Shown here: piece by piece, positions 55,645-64,000 of the stretch | How positions within the stretch are numbered: position 1 is the first letter of the stretch | Layout: every line of letters begins with the position of its first letter | Source of the DNA: Pseudovirgaria hyperparasitica | Taxonomy: Eukaryota; Ascomycota; Dothideomycetes; Acrospermales; Acrospermaceae | Reading direction: 5' to 3' | DNA length: 64,000 nucleotides | Assembly (NCBI RefSeq): GCF_010093815.1 | Contig: NW_022985550.1 | Span: 1,005,074 to 1,069,073, forward strand | The notes under the pieces: model-generated | What the model saw: only the letters and a program-made list of their open reading frames with translations | What the model was told of the DNA's origin: nothing | The model's database searches: none | Position numbers and translations under genes: made by a program

Positions 55645-57826
55645 TCACTTGCTAAACATATCCACCTCGTACCAGCTATCGCCATTAGGACACTGAACAC
55701 TGTTCTCCTTCAATCCCAACACCTTCTCGATTGTTGCTTCGCCGCATCTTTTCGAAATCGTCAAGGCAAATTGCCAATAGGACCAGTTATCGGCTGCGCT
55801 GCCGTCCTTGAATTTGTAGGGGTTGCTCTGGTCTTCGTTTTCAAATTGCCACTTGTCTGTTCCGGATGCTTTCTCGCATTTGTCCAGCTCACTCTTTAGC
55901 TTCTTGCCCCACTGGTCGCCCTGCTCGTATGCCGAAAGCTTCAGGTTGAAATTATACTGCCAAGCACCGCCATCGGAGCGCCGACAAGCGAGGTGGAGAT
56001 ATCCCAAGTGCTGGTTATCGGCAGGGAAGCCATCATGCTTGGAACCGCCAGGACCTTCAGTGTTGATGTCACGGACGCCGATTTGGTAAAATTCGTAATT
56101 GGCTTCTGTTTGCAGCCTGCGCGAATGCATTAGTCGGTGTCATGCTCCTGAACAAACGAAAGAGAAAACTTACCACGCCGATTCCTTTGTCTTCCCGTGT
56201 TGAGTCAGGAGCTGCTCAGTGGCCTGGTAGCAATTGCTACCGTCTTGGGTCGCGTAAAGGTAGAGCTCCTTATCATTAGAGATCTTGACTGAATAGGCGC
56301 ACCCTTCGTCTCCTACTCGAGTAGCTCGGACGAACTGCGACGGAACATCCGCAATAGCACTGGCATCGCAGATGTTCTGACAAGTCTTGTCTCGGAGCCG
56401 ATAGTACATATCAGTAATGTCATGCTGTTTGCCGTCGCCTAAGATCCAGTACTTGGGAAAGTTGGCGCTCAGCTCCCCTTGAGTACCAATCGCAGGATTT
56501 GATGGCAAGGGTGGCTTGATGGTACATGTACCTGCAGACAAGTCGACAATGTCAGCTCCCTGACCGATGTTCAACTGCTTCGCCCGAGTCTGTGCCATGT
56601 GGAAGAATATCTTGCTGGCTATAATAGCATGGCCCTTCTTCAGCGGATGGAACACACGCGCCCAGTTGTCTGGAATCGGGAGCGAAATGAGCGATTGTGG
56701 CTTAGGATCAGAGTCCGACATATTGGCTTTGATTGTGTCCTGGCCTTCCTTGATCAAACCTTGGACTTGAGCTTCGAAAGAGCCCTCGGGGAACCCATCC
56801 TCGTTCTGGCGCTTCTTCTTACTGCTCTCTGTGGTCCCGTCCTGGTACACGTCAGCCAAGCTGAGAGGCACTGAGAGGATGAATGGAGACTTACCAGATA
56901 GAACATTAGTTGATCACGGTTTGGCTGCGGCTCCTGTACTCCAGGCATGCAATATCGGCCCTCAAACGTTCCAAAAGCACTATCCCACTCAACTACCACG
57001 AATTGAGACCCAGCACGCTTGACAGCCTGTCGTATCTGTTCGTTGACCAGGTCGACTAGCTCATTCATGGCCTTTCTGCGGTCTACCGTAAGATACTGCC
57101 AATTCAGCCAGTTCACGGGGAATGTGAACCAATGCCAGGACACTTTGTCGCAATCGTTTGAGGTCTCATCGAAAAAGCGACCATAAGAAGTGACATAGAC
57201 AGTGCCTTGCCCAACTTTACCTTTAAGCTTGCCATAAAGAGAGTCAAGGTTTTTCGGCAGAGTGTTCTGGATGAGGTCCTTTGAATTGGCAATTGTCTTT
57301 TCACATCCGATCTTAGGATTCCAGGTGTAGACACACTCGTTCAGCAAGTCTACGAGGCCGACATCGTTGCCACCGGACGACACAGTAATCATGTCATATC
57401 CGCTAGACAACTGCGCGACTTGTTTCTCAACATCTGGACTCTTGGCACCCGAGCAAGCCAAGAACTCGAATGTTTGCGTGCCGCTCATACGTGGCGACGA
57501 ATTGAGCAGATTAGCATAAGAGCTATCGTATCGTGAGCACGAGTAGTCGATTCTGTTTCCTGCGCCAATTCCTGCCTATAGACTTCATTAGTGCAAGGTC
57601 CAGCGACGAGGGCTTAAAACTACCGAATACTTACAGCATAGGAATCCCCAACTGCGGCCCATTTCTTGATCCAGGATTGCTCATTTGCATTCTGCTGGGT
57701 TTGTCGGCGCTGAAGACCGAATATGTTTCTTGGCAAAGAGATTCCCGCTGCGGCTGGGGCTGCAAGAGTCTCTGGGATTGCGAGCAATAGCAAGAAAGCT
57801 TGCAGGGTGGACGAAGACCACTGCAT
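55645..57826 (-). CDS. Secreted SGNH/GDSL hydrolase with an additional C-terminal region
   Basis: A secreted esterase/lipase-type enzyme. Four exons, 57826-57635, 57575-56895, 56841-56174 and 56116-55645 (introns 53-59 bp, consistent phases), give 670 aa. A signal peptide covers about residues 1-22 (MQWSSSTLQAFLLLLAIPET, then LAAP), followed by a dibasic RR near 41. SGNH blocks: AVGDSYAAG with nucleophile Ser62, LACSGAK, then SSGGNDVG with Asn134, and FHPLKKGH with the likely catalytic His356. Cysteines suggest disulfides. The roughly 290 residues after about 380 belong to no family I recognise; they are rich in Trp, Tyr and Cys and contain VGDEGCAYSVKISNDKELYL and NYEFYQIGVRDINTEG. Divergent from the secreted gene at 58.4 kb. 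Confidence 0.87.
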
Positions 57827-58405
57827 CGTAACAAGGAGAAGATAAGTGAATGAAGATTAGAGTAAAGAAACAATGGTTTTGGTGGTTGGATTGGTGCTTG
57901 AGAGTGGTGATCTTGTCGGCGTGCAAAGGAACTCCACCATTTATACATATTGTAAGTTGACTCTGGTAAACAAGGCAATCTCTATTTCGAGAGTCGATAA
58001 AGCCCAGATACGAGATCTCACCTCATAAACACAAGGCTGAAACTGATGGTACCTGAGAGCCATGATGAATAATCAAGCCACATCCCGGAACAAACGCTCT
58101 GATTGGCTACCGACCATCTATATCGGGGTCGTGGAGGCTGTGGACATGCTTGTATCACGCTTATGCATCCGCGCACTGGACAAGGCAACATTTTTCTAGA
58201 AGCCCTGCTAATTTAGTACCTGTCAGCTCAAAATGGAATTCAGCTACGGAAGAATTTGATAAATTCAAAGAGAATAAAGCTTCGTAGGTAGTCCCTTTCG
58301 TTCAACAAGTCACTCGCTCTTCTCTAGATTTCCAAGTCTTTCTCGTCTCTCTGCCTCAAGCTTTGTATTTCCTCCTTTCTATCTTTCCTTCATATCACCG
58401 CCACC
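57827..58405. promoter_or_regulatory. Divergent promoter of two secreted-protein genes
   Basis: 579 bp lie between the start codons of the SGNH hydrolase and the secreted deaminase-fold candidate. Both leaders are pyrimidine-rich on their coding strands next to the starts. Co-expression is a reasonable inference only. Confidence 0.5.
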
Positions 58406-59167
58406 ATGCTCCATCGCCTCTTCTACATCCTCCCTCTTCTCTCGACCCTCACATCCGCCCAACGCTGGGGGGTCCGAGAAGACTCCCCTCCAGCCGAGAC
58501 CCACGAGAACGTACAAATCACCCATTACTCCTCGGCCGTCACAAAGATCATCACCACCAACCCAGCGCAGGACCTCGACTTCACAAACGCCCAGGCCCTC
58601 ACCGATGGTATGCTCTACCAAATCGCGCTCGAGGCCGCCGCCGAAAAAGACGACCTGGCCGAGGCCGCCGGCACCATCGACAGCGTCCCGCCCGCCCTGA
58701 CAGTCATGCAAGCCGGCTCCGAGATCTACATCTCCTCGTCCATCAAGTTCAATGCGCCCGGCTTCATCACCACCTTCCCCTCGTCGCCCGCCAGCCTCGT
58801 TCTCGCACAGTGCTGCGCACTAGGCCGCTCGTTTGGCCTCGACGATCGCTCGAGCTCGAACCATCGCAGCGAGGGCAACTGTGGCGAGCCCGGTGCCGTG
58901 CACATGTGGTTCAAGCAGCACAACACGAACGACTTTGCGAGGTTCCCGCAGAACGGGCGCATTGTGACCGTTGGGTGGTATAATGGCGAGTACTCGATCT
59001 GGAACCCGTGTGGAAATAATGATGATCCTACGACGGGAAATGCGAGGGCTGATTGGGGATGTACGCGGTTTATACAGGAGTTTGGTCTGACGGCGCTGCC
59101 TGCGGGGACGCAGGCGCAGCAGGTGCCGGACGATTGGTATATTCAGACTAATCAGATCTGCCTATAG
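58406..59167 (+). CDS. Secreted protein with cytidine-deaminase-like fold signature
   Basis: An intronless 253 aa product. The signal peptide is about residues 1-18 (MLHRLFYILPLLSTLTSA). The order of elements fits the deaminase fold: helix (ALTDGMLYQIALEAAAEKD, about 64-82), a two-strand hairpin (ALTVMQAGSEIYISSSIKF), a helix opening with CGEPGAVHMWF (Cys159, Glu161), a strand (GRIVTVGWYN), then NPCG (Cys202) and WGCTRFIQEFG (Cys219). In classical deaminases (C/H)xE and PCxxC hold the zinc; here the second pair is 16 residues apart instead of 2, as if a loop were inserted. This reading is my inference from motif order; catalytic activity and substrate are unknown. Kozak context (CACCATGC) supports the start. 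It ends 270 bp from the convergent dehydrogenase gene. Confidence 0.8.
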   Translation: MLHRLFYILPLLSTLTSAQRWGVREDSPPAETHENVQITHYSSAVTKIITTNPAQDLDFTNAQALTDGMLYQIALEAAAEKDDLAEAAGTIDSVPPALTVMQAGSEIYISSSIKFNAPGFITTFPSSPASLVLAQCCALGRSFGLDDRSSSNHRSEGNCGEPGAVHMWFKQHNTNDFARFPQNGRIVTVGWYNGEYSIWNPCGNNDDPTTGNARADWGCTRFIQEFGLTALPAGTQAQQVPDDWYIQTNQICL

Positions 59168-59437
59168 ACGATGGTGTGGGTGTTGGATAGTGTTTTGAAG
59201 TGTTGGGTGTTGTGTGTGTAATATTTCATAACGTTGAGTCTTGGGTATGACGGGAGGGCAGGGGGAGTTCTTGCTTTACATAGAAGGGGTTAGTAATATT
59301 CTTACTCTCGAGATTATCTACTGTTACTGTCTCGGCACTCTGTTTGCTAAGTGCTACTGTATGTGATATGCCACATAGAAGTGCTGCAATAGCAGTCAAC
59401 ACAGCACTCAGTCCCCATCTGACCCCTGACCAACCCC

Positions 59438-60718
59438 CTACCACACCAAGACCCCCTTGATAACCTCCCCCTTCTCCATCGCCTCCCTCGCCGCCGCAAA
59501 CTCCCCAACCGGATAATTCCGCAACAGTTTCTCCACCGGCAGGAACCCCTCCTTACACCACCGCACCAGCTCCGGCAACGCCTCCACCGGATCTCGATCC
59601 CCCTCAATCACACCCACAAGCCGCCGCCCATGTACCATATGCGCCAGCGTATCCAACTCCAGCCTCGCCCCAACGGGCTTGACACCCACCTGCAGCACCG
59701 TCCCATTATTCGCCACGGCCTCCAGACACGCGCCCAGCACCACCACACTCGGACTCGTATCCAGCACATGCGTCGCACCCCGCCCACCCGGCGTAAGCGC
59801 CCGAATCGCACCCTGCAAATCCGTCCCGCGCGCCTCCAGTTCCGCAGGCGCCGAATGTAGGCCATGTGTTGCGCCTAGCGTACGTGCCAGCTCGACGCGC
59901 GCCGGCACCAGATCTGCCGCGATGATGGTCTGGACACCTAGATGTTTGGCGGCGCAGATGGCGGCTAGACCGACGCCGCCCAGGCCGACGACGGCGAGCA
60001 CATCGGACGGGGTGCAGCGGGCAACGTGTGTGATTGCGCCGGCGCCGGTCATGATGCCGCAGCCCAGGGGCGCGTAGGCGATGAGGTCGTGGGCGTTGCG
60101 GACGAGGGCGGAGACGTTTGCGGCGCAGGTGGCTTTGACGGGGGTGGGCGAGGCGAAGGAGGATTGGCCGAAGTAGCCGCCGCCGATGACGCGGGAGGGG
60201 TCGGCGGCGAGGACGAAGTTTGGGTCGTTGGCGTGGAGGGTTACGGCGGCGTGGGAGGTGCAGTAGGCTGGGTGGCCGGTGGTGCAGTAGTGGCAAGACT
60301 GGCAGGAGGCGGCGGAGAGGATGACGAGGTCGCCTGGCTTGAAGTTCTTTTCGAGAGACTTGGAGCCGAGGCGGAGGATACGGCCGGCGCCTGGGTGAGG
60401 GTGTTAGAGATGTTTGAGATGGTGTTGAGGGGGCAAGGGGAGGAGGGGAAGTCGGGTTGGATATCTTCACTTCGGAAGGACAGGATTTCGTTGTAACGGG
60501 GATGTTGAAGGGGGAACGAGCACTGACTGACCTTCATGGCCCAGTACGCGCGGATATATGCCTCCATAACCTGAGATGTCGGTATGGCAGACGCCGGTGG
60601 CGATCATTTCGACCATGAATTCATCTTCATGGGGCTCACGAGTGAGGAGGTCTTCGAACTTCCAGTCATGCTCGGAGTAGGCAACAATGCCCTTGCACGG
60701 GACGGTATATTGGGACAT
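59438..60718 (-). CDS. Zinc-dependent alcohol dehydrogenase (MDR family, aryl/benzyl-alcohol type)
   Basis: A medium-chain NAD(P)-dependent dehydrogenase that interconverts alcohols and aldehydes. Exons 60718-60532 and 60390-59438 (141 bp intron, GTCAGT..ACCCAG, phase 1) give 379 aa. Catalytic zinc ligands are visible: Cys44 in GVCHTD, and His61-Glu62 in LGHEGAG, formed across the splice junction. The structural zinc site is CQSCHYCTTGHPAYC (C-x2-C-x2-C-x7-C). The Rossmann motif is VVGLGGVGLAAI. The C-terminal domain is complete and ends KGVLVW. The substrate loop and the sequence around CGIMTGAGA resemble aryl-alcohol or glutathione-independent class III relatives, but the substrate cannot be assigned. 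Exon 2 is very GC-rich in the third position, unlike its neighbours. Confidence 0.92.
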
Positions 60719-61710
60719 GGGATGATGCTGTTGTCTGGAACGTGTCTGGCACGAAGGTTTGGGTTGCGCGGGTGTGCATGATGGAAGGTGAGTTATGATG
60801 TCGGCGCAGCGGCATCAATTGAAGATCCTCGGAAAGAGGTGGTGTTAGTGCGAGGGGTCGGAGGGTGATGTCAAAGGCTGGGACTGGCTGAGGATACAGA
60901 GCTGTCGCGCGAGGAGGGGGATGATGCCTTGCGGTGGCGCTAGATAGAAGTTTAGAGGTAGATGTTCCGGATCCAAGAAGTCTACTATTGACATGCACGA
61001 GCATTAGAAGCCATCTTGATAGTGTGTTCTGTGACCTCCTGTATCTCAGTATCTGTCGTTGTCAAGCTCTGGGAGCTGTCAAGAAAGGGCTGATTGCATG
61101 TTGAAGCCGCCCGGCAAGAGAACATGGTAGAGCGGAGCCACAGTCCATAAGGAGAGCCGTGTATAGATATAGCAAATTGGTGTTGTATAATGCTTTCCAC
61201 CTTTGCATCAGCACAGCCGGAGGACACCAGGGGTTCAGGCCTGAGGCGCCGAGTGACGTTGAAGGCCCGAAGCAGCTAGACCAGAAGTCAGACAGTCAGG
61301 CGGCAAGGCAGGAAGTGGGGCCAAGCTAGCTCTGTTGACTCCACAACTTCGACAGCTCCAATCTACAGCTCTCGCGTTCCTGGAGCTGCAGCTGTCAAAA
61401 CTTTAATATTCTCTCTCTCGGTCCACTTCAAGTCTACAAACGCCCAAATCGTGTGTACGACGTCTCTGTCAAGCTGGTTTTCTCTCTCTCTCTCGTGAGC
61501 TTCTCCGATTGAGCCCCTAGGTAAGGGTGTTCTTTGACCTGCGCGATCGCTTTGAGCTCCATCATGGCCTTCAACCAGCCCTCGGGCTGCCTTGAAGCTG
61601 AGAAGGTTGCTCATTCCCTCCCTCGATGTTCAGCGTCGCTAACGCTATCCAGCTCCGTCCTGTGTGCTTGACTGAGAGTATATCTTGAGTGTGACCTCGT
61701 CGTAGCCATC
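60719..61710. promoter_or_regulatory. Divergent promoter region of the dehydrogenase and the CUS2-like gene
   Basis: 992 bp with no supported gene. CTCTCT-rich sequence at about 61480-61500 lies in the probable leader of the CUS2-like gene. Confidence 0.5.
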
Positions 61711-63026
61711 ATGACCGACCCTACCTCTGTCCGCAGACCATTCCCGCAGTCCGATACCGAGTTCGCAGATGACGAGCGCGTCTCCTTCTCCCAGGCCGAC
61801 AACGCCTACATTCTTGAAGCTGAAGACCAGACCGAGTGGATCTTCAACGATGCTGCGAAGAAGTGGATGCCTCAGGTGAGGCATTATGTTGCGCACAATA
61901 GCGTGTTCACTTGCGCTAGCGCTGTGCTGACATTGGCGCACAGATCGATGAAGAAGAAAAGGAGCAGCAGATGCAGGCCTATCATGTGCCGGGCGTAGCT
62001 GAAGATGAGCCTGCCGTCTCCAACAAGAAGCGCAAGCAAGATGCCGACGTATGTGCTCACCTTCCAGCCTTTACGACCGCCTTAACAAAGTGATAGGGCG
62101 ACCAGGCTGGTAGTAAGAAGAAGCGCACTGAGCCCGAGCGCAAGAACACCGCTGTCTACGTTACCAAGATCCCACTGGATGCTACTGTAGAGGAGATTCA
62201 CAACGTGTTCTCCAAGTGTGGCATGATCGCCAAGAGCGTGGACACGGATGAGAGCCGAATCAAGATGTACGAGGATGAGGAGGGCCATTTCAAGGGCGAC
62301 GCACTCATCTCTTATTTCCGCGAGGAGTCCGTGTCGCTTGCCATCAAGATGCTTGACGACGCACCGTTTCGCTTTGGCGCTCCAAAGGAGCAGGAGAATA
62401 TGCGCGTCACCGCGGCCGATTTCTCGTACAAGAAGGAGAAGGGCGTCAAGGACGGCGAGGATGGCGCAAAGCCGAAGAGTAACAAGATCAAGCGCAAGAT
62501 CCAGCAGCAGTACACCAGCATGGCCGCGTATGTGTTGCTCACCAGAAAACACGACGTGTCTTCTCACACTGACCGATCCAACAGCAAGCTCGCAGACTGG
62601 GACGACGACGATCCGCAGACTCTCCAACAGACATCGTCGCGCTTCGACAAAGTCGTCGTCATGAAGCACATGTTCACCCTCCACGAGCTCGAGGAAGACC
62701 CGGCCGCGCTTCTCGACATCAAAGAGGAAATCCGCGAGGACTGCGCCAACTACGGCACCGTGACCAACGTCGTCCTCTTCGACAAGGAGCCCGCCGGCGT
62801 GGTGACGGTGCGGTTTGGCACGGCGGAGGCGGCGCGCGCATGCGTGGCCAAGTGCGACGGCCGCTCCTTTGCCGGCCGCTTCGTCGAGGCGTACATTGCC
62901 GACGGCTCGGAGCGCTTCCGCAAGACGAGCAACCATGCCCGCACCGACGAGGACGAGGCGGAGGAGGAGGCGCGGCTGGAGAAGTTTGGCGACTGGCTCG
63001 AGGCGCAGGAGGCTGAGCAGCGATAG
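61711..63026 (+). CDS. U2 snRNP-associated splicing factor, CUS2/HTATSF1-like
   Basis: CUS2/HTATSF1 proteins bind SF3B1 and regulate U2 snRNP assembly before spliceosome formation. Four exons, 61711-61875, 61944-62048, 62097-62527 and 62585-63026, give 380 aa. Introns are 68, 48 and 57 bp. The last has no stop and keeps frame; removing it joins QQYTSMAA to KLADWDDDD. The N-terminus has TEWIFNDAAKKWMPQ, the aromatic motif of the family, and a KKRKQD basic patch. RRM1 (about 107-205) begins NTAVYVTKIPLDATVEEI. RRM2 (about 260-360) has the UHM features expected for ULM binding, an acidic helix (DIKEEIREDCANYG) and GRSFAGRFVEAYI. The acidic C-terminus ends EAQEAEQR. Confidence 0.92.
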
Positions 63027-64000
63027 GGGCTTGGTCCTGGCTGCCTCTGATATAACCTTCCTTTCTTCTCCCTTGTGTCTTTGTGTGTAACTAGCGGGGC
63101 ATTCTGGCAGCAGTGGCGGCAGAGGTGGCAGCAGCGACGGTGTTGTCGGCGTCCTGGGTGTTTGGTTCTGGATAGGATAGGATGGGACAGGGTGGGACAG
63201 GCAGGGTAGGGTAGGATAGGACAGCGTAGCATTTCCGTGGCGCCCTGAATACACATACACACATCCATGCAATCGTATACACATTCAAACCCGCGGCCTC
63301 CTCTGTTGGAACGGATGAACGGATGAATGGATGAACGGATGAACGAATGAATGATAAAAACACACAGCACAAAACCCATCAGCGCATGAGACTTGACTCC
63401 TCAATCTCTACAGGTATCCAAGACAGAAATGATTATTGTGGGGAAAATAGAGAGAAGAGAAGGAAGAAGGAAGAGGCAGGTTAATTGGATTCGATGTAAT
63501 GGATTGTGATGGAGGAGACGCTTTGTTGACTGTTTGGTCATATACATGTATTGCCCCGGGTGGGTGTTGGCGTTTTATCTATTTTCTTATAAACCTATTA
63601 GGATGGAATGGGATGGAATAAGAGAAGAGAAGGAAGGGCTGTTTTGAGTCATGCTTATTTATGTATCCATCTACTCATTCAATAATCTATTCGTTGCGCC
63701 GTGTATACACACACAAGTATAGTATAGTCTACCCAAACAGCGCGACTTGAGTTGCAGGAGAGAGTGTGTGAGAGGTAGATAACCGGAGCGATACTCGAGG
63801 TAGAATGTACTTTCATGTTCGCAAGCTAAGCGTTTGGGGTTTATTGAGTATACAAGAATTCAATAGTTGAAGAATCCAATAATTTAAGAATTTGGGAATT
63901 TCAAGATTCTATGCCCAAAAAAAGGAAAGAAAAGAAAAGAGTGGTCGAAGTGCGATGAGGGTTTGAGATGCTTCAATCGAGGCTACTACTTGCCTAGATA
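63027..64000. other. Terminal intergenic region with simple repeats
   Basis: About 970 bp after the last stop. It has a GGGTAGGATAGGACAG-type tract at about 63171-63225 and a degenerate GGATGAAC/GATGAATG tandem tract at about 63309-63353. No gene is seen. The long minus-strand frames over this part run antisense into the CUS2-like exons and are not credible. Confidence 0.6.
63309..63353. repeat. Degenerate 8 bp tandem repeat (GATGAACG)
   Basis: About five units of GATGAACG or GATGAATG, with a 4 bp sub-period. Confidence 0.85.

Noticed and set aside
58363-58983. 206-codon plus frame over the secreted-protein gene
   Set aside because: Arg/His-rich shadow frame; the overlapping frame has a signal peptide and ordered motifs.
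59706-60470. 254-codon Arg/Pro/His-rich minus frame
   Set aside because: It is an alternate frame of the dehydrogenase exon caused by high third-position GC.
62082-63284. 400-codon minus-strand open frame
   Set aside because: It lies antisense to the CUS2-like exons, is low complexity (Leu/Val/Arg from mirrored codons) and resembles no family.
1-64000. Transposons, LTR elements, CRISPR arrays, tRNA or rRNA genes
   Set aside because: I looked for terminal repeats, transposase or reverse-transcriptase motifs, spaced identical repeats and tRNA B-box-like words in both orientations and found nothing I could support. A tRNAscan-SE and Infernal run would be decisive for small RNAs.

Overview
The window looks like one chromosome-arm segment of a filamentous ascomycete (Pezizomycotina, my guess Dothideomycetes). 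The reasons are compact genes with mostly 47-141 bp introns (GT..AG, CTAAC/CTGAC-like branch sites), long pyrimidine-rich leaders, and families such as RGS-LOV photoreceptors, a Rsc7/Swp82 subunit and a Syn8 SNARE. The class-level placement is inference. I see no rRNA, tRNA, CRISPR array, transposon or retroelement.

Layout, left to right: a RSC chromatin-remodelling subunit (2.2-4.2 kb, +); V-ATPase subunit H (6.4-7.9 kb, -) sharing a 300 bp divergent promoter with the exosome nuclease Dis3/Rrp44 (8.2-11.2 kb, +); a 4 kb AT-rich, microsatellite-rich gap; a small single-pass membrane protein (15.3-15.9 kb, -); a 6.4 kb gene desert (15.9-22.3 kb) holding a diverged 99 bp tandem duplication; an unknown acidic/KER-rich protein (22.3 kb, +); a G-patch protein (23.9 kb, +); the SNARE Syn8 (25.4 kb, -) divergent from a RING/TRAF zinc-finger protein (27.0 kb, +); a DHCR24-like FAD oxidoreductase (29.2 kb, +); a 2552-residue coiled-coil protein (31.7-39.4 kb, -); an MFS monocarboxylate-type permease (41.0 kb, +); a conserved fungal protein with a basic N-terminus (43.0 kb, -); a LARP1-type La protein with a DM15-like C-terminus (45.1-48.8 kb, -); an RGS-LOV-PAS blue-light receptor (51.8-54.0 kb, -); a secreted SGNH esterase with an extra C-terminal half (55.6-57.8 kb, -) divergent from a secreted protein with a deaminase-fold signature (58.4 kb, +); a zinc alcohol dehydrogenase (59.4 kb, -); and a CUS2/HTATSF1 splicing factor (61.7 kb, +).

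Most genes are housekeeping (chromatin, RNA decay, splicing, translation control, vacuole acidification, endosomal fusion) and do not form an operon-like unit. The accessory flavour lies in the last 13 kb: light sensing, two divergently transcribed secreted proteins and a dehydrogenase.

The strongest candidates for a second look are the RGS-LOV-PAS protein with all LOV photochemistry residues present, the secreted deaminase-fold candidate with an expanded second zinc motif, the SGNH enzyme with an unassigned C-terminal half, the LARP1 with DM15-like repeats, the coiled-coil protein with two internal tandem repeat families, and three stop-free introns of length 3n that a simple ORF caller would translate as protein.
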